Source of the DNA: Pinus tabuliformis
Lineage: Eukaryota; Streptophyta; Pinopsida; Pinales; Pinaceae
DNA: 64,000 nucleotides
Direction: 5' to 3'
NCBI GenBank assembly: GCA_031772625.1
Contig: CM062820.1
Span: forward strand, 92,282,421 to 92,346,420
Shown here: positions 60,490-64,000 of the stretch, piece after piece
Position numbering within the stretch: the stretch's first letter is position 1
Layout: each line of letters begins with the position of its first letter
Notes under the pieces: generated by a model
Databases searched by the model: none
The model's input: the letters and a program-made list of their open reading frames with translations, nothing else
Told to the model about the DNA's origin: nothing
Translations under genes and position numbers: made by a program

Positions 60490-61921
60490 CTATGGAATAT
60501 ATTTCTTGAGAATTTGTCCATTAACAGGCAAAGGATCCCTCCTACCTGCTAAATCCTGTAACACAAATGTTGATGGACCTATGACTTCAATAATCTGAAA
60601 AGGACCAAGCCACATCCTTTGAAATTTTGTGTGTTTGCCCTTTTCTTCATGAGCCTTATCCCACTTTAAAACTAAATCTCCCATCTGAAAATCTTTTCTG
60701 GTCATTATGTTTGAATTAAAAGAGGATTTTACTAGCGCTTGATGATGAGCATGCGTTTTCTTAGCTTGTTCTTGTTTTTTTCTAATTTAATTATTTCCAT
60801 TTGTCTCAGTTGTAAGGAGGAAGTGGGTACGTCATCAATGTATTGTACTAAAGACAAAGAGGGAATGGCTAAGTGAGTTGGAAGAACCACTTCTTTCCCA
60901 TAAACTAAATTAAAGGGAGAAGTGCCGATTGAAGCTTTTTGCGTTATCCTATTTGCCCATAAAGCATATACCAAAGCTTTGTGCCAATTCTTTTGATTCT
61001 TGTCAACTGTTCTTTAATAATCCTGATTAGGTTTTTATTTGTTGACTCAGCTAACCCATTACCTTGCGGATAGTAATTGGCCGAATATTTAAGTTTGAAT
61101 CCTCTTTTAAGTGCAAAATCAGTCATTGCATTTCTAGAAAAGTATGATGCATTGTCAAACATTAAAGCAGATGGCAATCCAAACCTAGTGATTATAAATT
61201 GATCTATGAACTCAATAATATTTTCAGAATTAGTTGTCTTGAACGGAACTACTTCTACCCATTTTGTGAAATAATCTATTGCCGTGAGGATGTATCTATG
61301 CTACTTAGAAGAGTGAGGAATGATCTCACTTATTATGTCCAAGCCCCGCTGACTGAAAGGTTGCTCGATGTTTACCGGCTGTAGTGGCAGGGACGGCTTC
61401 TTTTGTCTCACAGCAATAGTTTGGCAGACTTGACATATTCTCGTGTAACTGTGCGAGTCTTTGAACAACGTGGGCCAATAATATCCTGCACGCAAGATTT
61501 TATGTGTAGTAGCATCTCCAACATAGTGTCCGCCTGCTAGCCCATCGTGGAGTTCCTGCAAAACTTTTTCAGCTTCAGTTTTTTCAAGACACCTAAGAAG
61601 AACAGAATCATAATTTTTTCTGAAAAGAATATCATTTATGAGCTGATATTGTTTAGCTTTCAATCTTAGAGCTCTTTTCTTAGTATGATCAAGGTGTGAA
61701 GGAGCATACCCGTTCTTAAGATAATAAATGATATCAGCATATAATGATTCTGCATCGTTTAGGCTTACCTCACCCATTTGTACCTCTTCAGATGGAGTTT
61801 CAGAAATTTGCGATGCTCCGGCCAGCATTTTGCAGAAGCCTTGACCTCTTACAATGTTTGCTGGTTTGATCTCAAGGTCGTATTCCTGTAAGGCAGTAAC
61901 TGGCCCTTTTCTCACCCACAT
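60490..61921 (-). mobile_element. Gypsy integrase (minus strand)
   Basis: On the minus strand: the zinc-binding part at 61,301-61,921 has 'LHDGLAGGHYVGDATTHKIL' and 'RICQVCQTIAVRQKKPSLPL', followed by 'FSQRGLDIISEI', the start of the catalytic core. 'YYPQGNGLAESTNKNLIRII' is at 60,944-61,177 and 'TSPFNLVYGKEVVLP' at 60,732-60,974. The C-terminal part 'FQMGDLVLKWDKAHEEKGKH' and 'MWLGPFQIIEVIGPSTFVL' is at 60,490-60,705. Present in pieces. Style resembles Tat-branch integrases. Confidence 0.85.
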
Positions 61922-64000
61922 CCTTCTGTACTAGAAGATTCCTTACCGCTGGAAACAGTACTTTGATCTTAGTATGGGTTTTAAGTAAGAAAGGTCTGAA
62001 GTACTTGACCACTTTGAAAACAGCATAAGCCTGTTTCTCCACATCTGAATAATTGAGTTCAGCACCTTGTAAATTTGAGCTAAAAAACGCAATTGGAGCT
62101 TCCACTTTTTCTTGATTCGCTTGAGTTAGTATCGCGGCATATGACTTATCTGAGGCAAATGTGTATAAAATAAAAGATTCTGAAAAATTTGGGGTTGCTA
62201 AAGATGGAGCATTAATAATGGCTTGCTTGATCAGATTGAATGCTTCATGTTCATCTTGACCCAATTTAAAATTTGAATTCTTTTTAATCATGGTCTGCAA
62301 AGGAGACACGATTCGCGAAAAATCTAGAACGAATCTCTTTACAAAATTGATTTGACGAAGGAAAGATTGCATGGCTTTTTTGTTATGAGGTAAGGATATT
62401 TCAGAAATTTCTTTGATTCTGTCGGGATCAATGTGAATCCTGAACTTTGACACTATGAATCCTAGAAGTTTCCCTTCACTTAATGCGAAAAAAGATTTCT
62501 TTGGGTTAAGTGAAATTCCATACCTTAAACACCGTTGAAAGATTTGTTTCAGGTCTTTGAGATGGTCGCTTCGTTTCTTGGAGTACACTGTTATATCACC
62601 TAAATAAATTACTACAGATTTATTGACTAAACCTTTGAATGCGATGTCCATGGCTCTCTGAAATGTAGCACCAGCATTAATCAAACCAAATGGCATCTTC
62701 CGATATGCATATGTGCCCCATTTAGTTCTGAATGTGGTTTTCAACTGATCATCAGGATGTACCAACACTTGATTGTACCCTGAAAATCCATCCAAGAAAG
62801 ACATTAGTTCTGAACCCGCCATCGCCTGTAGTATTTGCTCCATAGGTGGAAGAGGAAAATTGTCTTTTTGACAGGCTTTGTTAAGATTCCGAAAGTTAAT
62901 GCAAATCCTAATGTCTCCGTTTTTCTTTCTAACGGGTACCATATTGGAGACCCATTTGGAATGTCTGACGGGAAAGATTATCCTGGCTTTCAGTAACTTG
63001 TTGAGCTCAGTTTTTATCTGATTTTCTAAATTGGGGTGGATTTTTCTCAGTTTTTGTTGGACAGGTTTTTCGTTATCGATCATGGGAATAGTATGCTGGA
63101 TGATAGAAGTGTCGTATGTTTTCAGCTCATCATAATTCCAAGCAAAAACATTTTTATATTGTCTCAAAAGATGAATATATGCTAGTTTCTCTTCAGGGGC
63201 TAGGCCGAGGCCTAGATTAATGTTTTGTGGTTTAGTATCGGTCCCTAGGTTTACTAATTCGTAGTTCAAGGTTGAACTGTAGAGTTTTGATTTGGTAGAC
63301 CTCTTAAACCGATCTTTCAAATCATATAAGTCTTCTAACTTAACCACCGACTTCGGTATAGCATTATTAGTGCTATTTTGTTGCAATTGTCGATCGTGCT
63401 GGTCTTCGTCAATTATTTGATTGCAGTAGGATCCTTCAGGTGTGAGGAAATTTACGATATCTGGATCATCATTGAATACTCTCCAATTTGTGATGTTGTC
63501 AGGAATGGACGGTCTAAAAATTAATTCTATTGAGAATCTATCTGGACTAAAATCTTCGGAGGGAATAAGCTTAGCTACGTTAGCCAAAAGGTCTGCACTA
63601 GCATTTTGGAGTCTGGGGATTGAAGAAATATTAAACGCTATGAAATGCTCAGTCAGATCTTGTACTAAAGATTGATAGTGTTTTAAGTGACCTGATAAGA
63701 AATGTATAGTGTTACGTACCTGCTTAACCACAATCTCAGAGTCTCCAAAGACTTGAAGATACTTGACCTCTAACCCGATTGGTTTGTACAGGCCTTGAAC
63801 CAAAGCCTCGTATTCTACTGTATTGTTTGTGAAATCAAATTTGAGTCTGCATGTGAGCATGATCTTTTCTCCTTCTGGACTAATCAGAACGCATCCTACT
63901 CCTGCTCCTTTGTTAGATCTAGAGCCATCAAAAAATAATTTCCAAAACAAAGATGTATTTACAGGTTTATCTAAAAAATTAATACATTTCGAACTATCAG
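61872..64000 (-). mobile_element. Gypsy pol: RNase H - RT - RNase H in one open frame
   Basis: One long minus-strand frame, open to the window edge. First comes an RNase H of the cellular/archaeal-like type (about 63,560-63,950) with 'LFFDGSRSNKGAGVGCVLIS', 'TNNTVEYEALVQGL', 'VFGDSEIVVKQV' and 'RLQNASADLLANVA', so all four expected acidic positions are visible. A long linker (to about 63,060) includes 'NVFAWNYDELKTY'. RT follows (about 62,480-63,030): 'PVRKKNGDIRICINFRNLNK', 'SFLDGFSGYNQVLVHPDDQL', 'YAYRKMPFGLINAGATFQRA'. Then the usual Ty3-type RNase H (about 61,930-62,220): 'APIAFFSSNLQGAELNYSDV'. Tat-branch elements are known to carry two RNase H domains, but with the extra one after the first. 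Here it precedes RT. The long open frame suggests a comparatively young copy. Confidence 0.9.

Overview
The window looks like intergenic DNA from a large, repeat-rich plant nuclear genome. I found no intact host gene, no rRNA and no functional tRNA gene in 64 kb. The content is nested and mostly decayed retroelements: plant L1-type LINEs with DUF4283/zinc-knuckle ORF1s, Copia and Gypsy LTR elements, a tRNA-derived SINE, solo LTRs and a Penelope-like element with a GIY-YIG nuclease. Among land plants, Penelope-like elements of this kind have been reported from conifers ('Dryads'). That, the very low gene density and the mix of very old and younger insertions make a conifer the best guess. This is inference, not proof.

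Layout. 1-11,880: gag and protease of a plus-strand Gypsy element, split by a younger minus-strand element with 1.6-kb LTRs (757-6,840) and followed by several extra zinc-knuckle-like modules. 12,490-13,763: 3' end of a LINE. 14,290-15,950: Penelope-like element, then a pyrimidine tract and a hammerhead-ribozyme-like motif. 15,950-19,190: AT-rich DNA without a recognisable gene. 19,190-28,672: a four-part nest. An old minus-strand LINE holds a SINE and a Copia element, and a 6.4-kb LINE sits inside that Copia LTR, with a 10-bp target duplication. 29,117-37,783: decayed LTR-like blocks, Glu/Lys-rich coiled-coil coding remnants and two blocks of diverged 38-46-bp repeats. 37,784-38,894: two solo LTRs of one family in opposite orientation, each with its own target duplication. 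40,368-51,994: an Athila-like Gypsy element with both LTRs and an exact GTAAC duplication. 53,489-57,104: Copia element running from its 5' LTR into integrase, cut by another element. 57,105-64,000: a long LTR and a minus-strand Gypsy pol, running off the right edge, with a second RNase H domain placed upstream of the reverse transcriptase.

The parts do not form a host pathway. What links them is insertion history: target duplications and junctions give a relative order of events in several places. The observations most worth following are the Penelope-like element with its hammerhead-like motif, the RNase H - RT - RNase H order at the right edge, and the periodic repeats at 32.8-34.1 kb and 58.9-59.3 kb. 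All element boundaries were read by eye, without alignment or database search.
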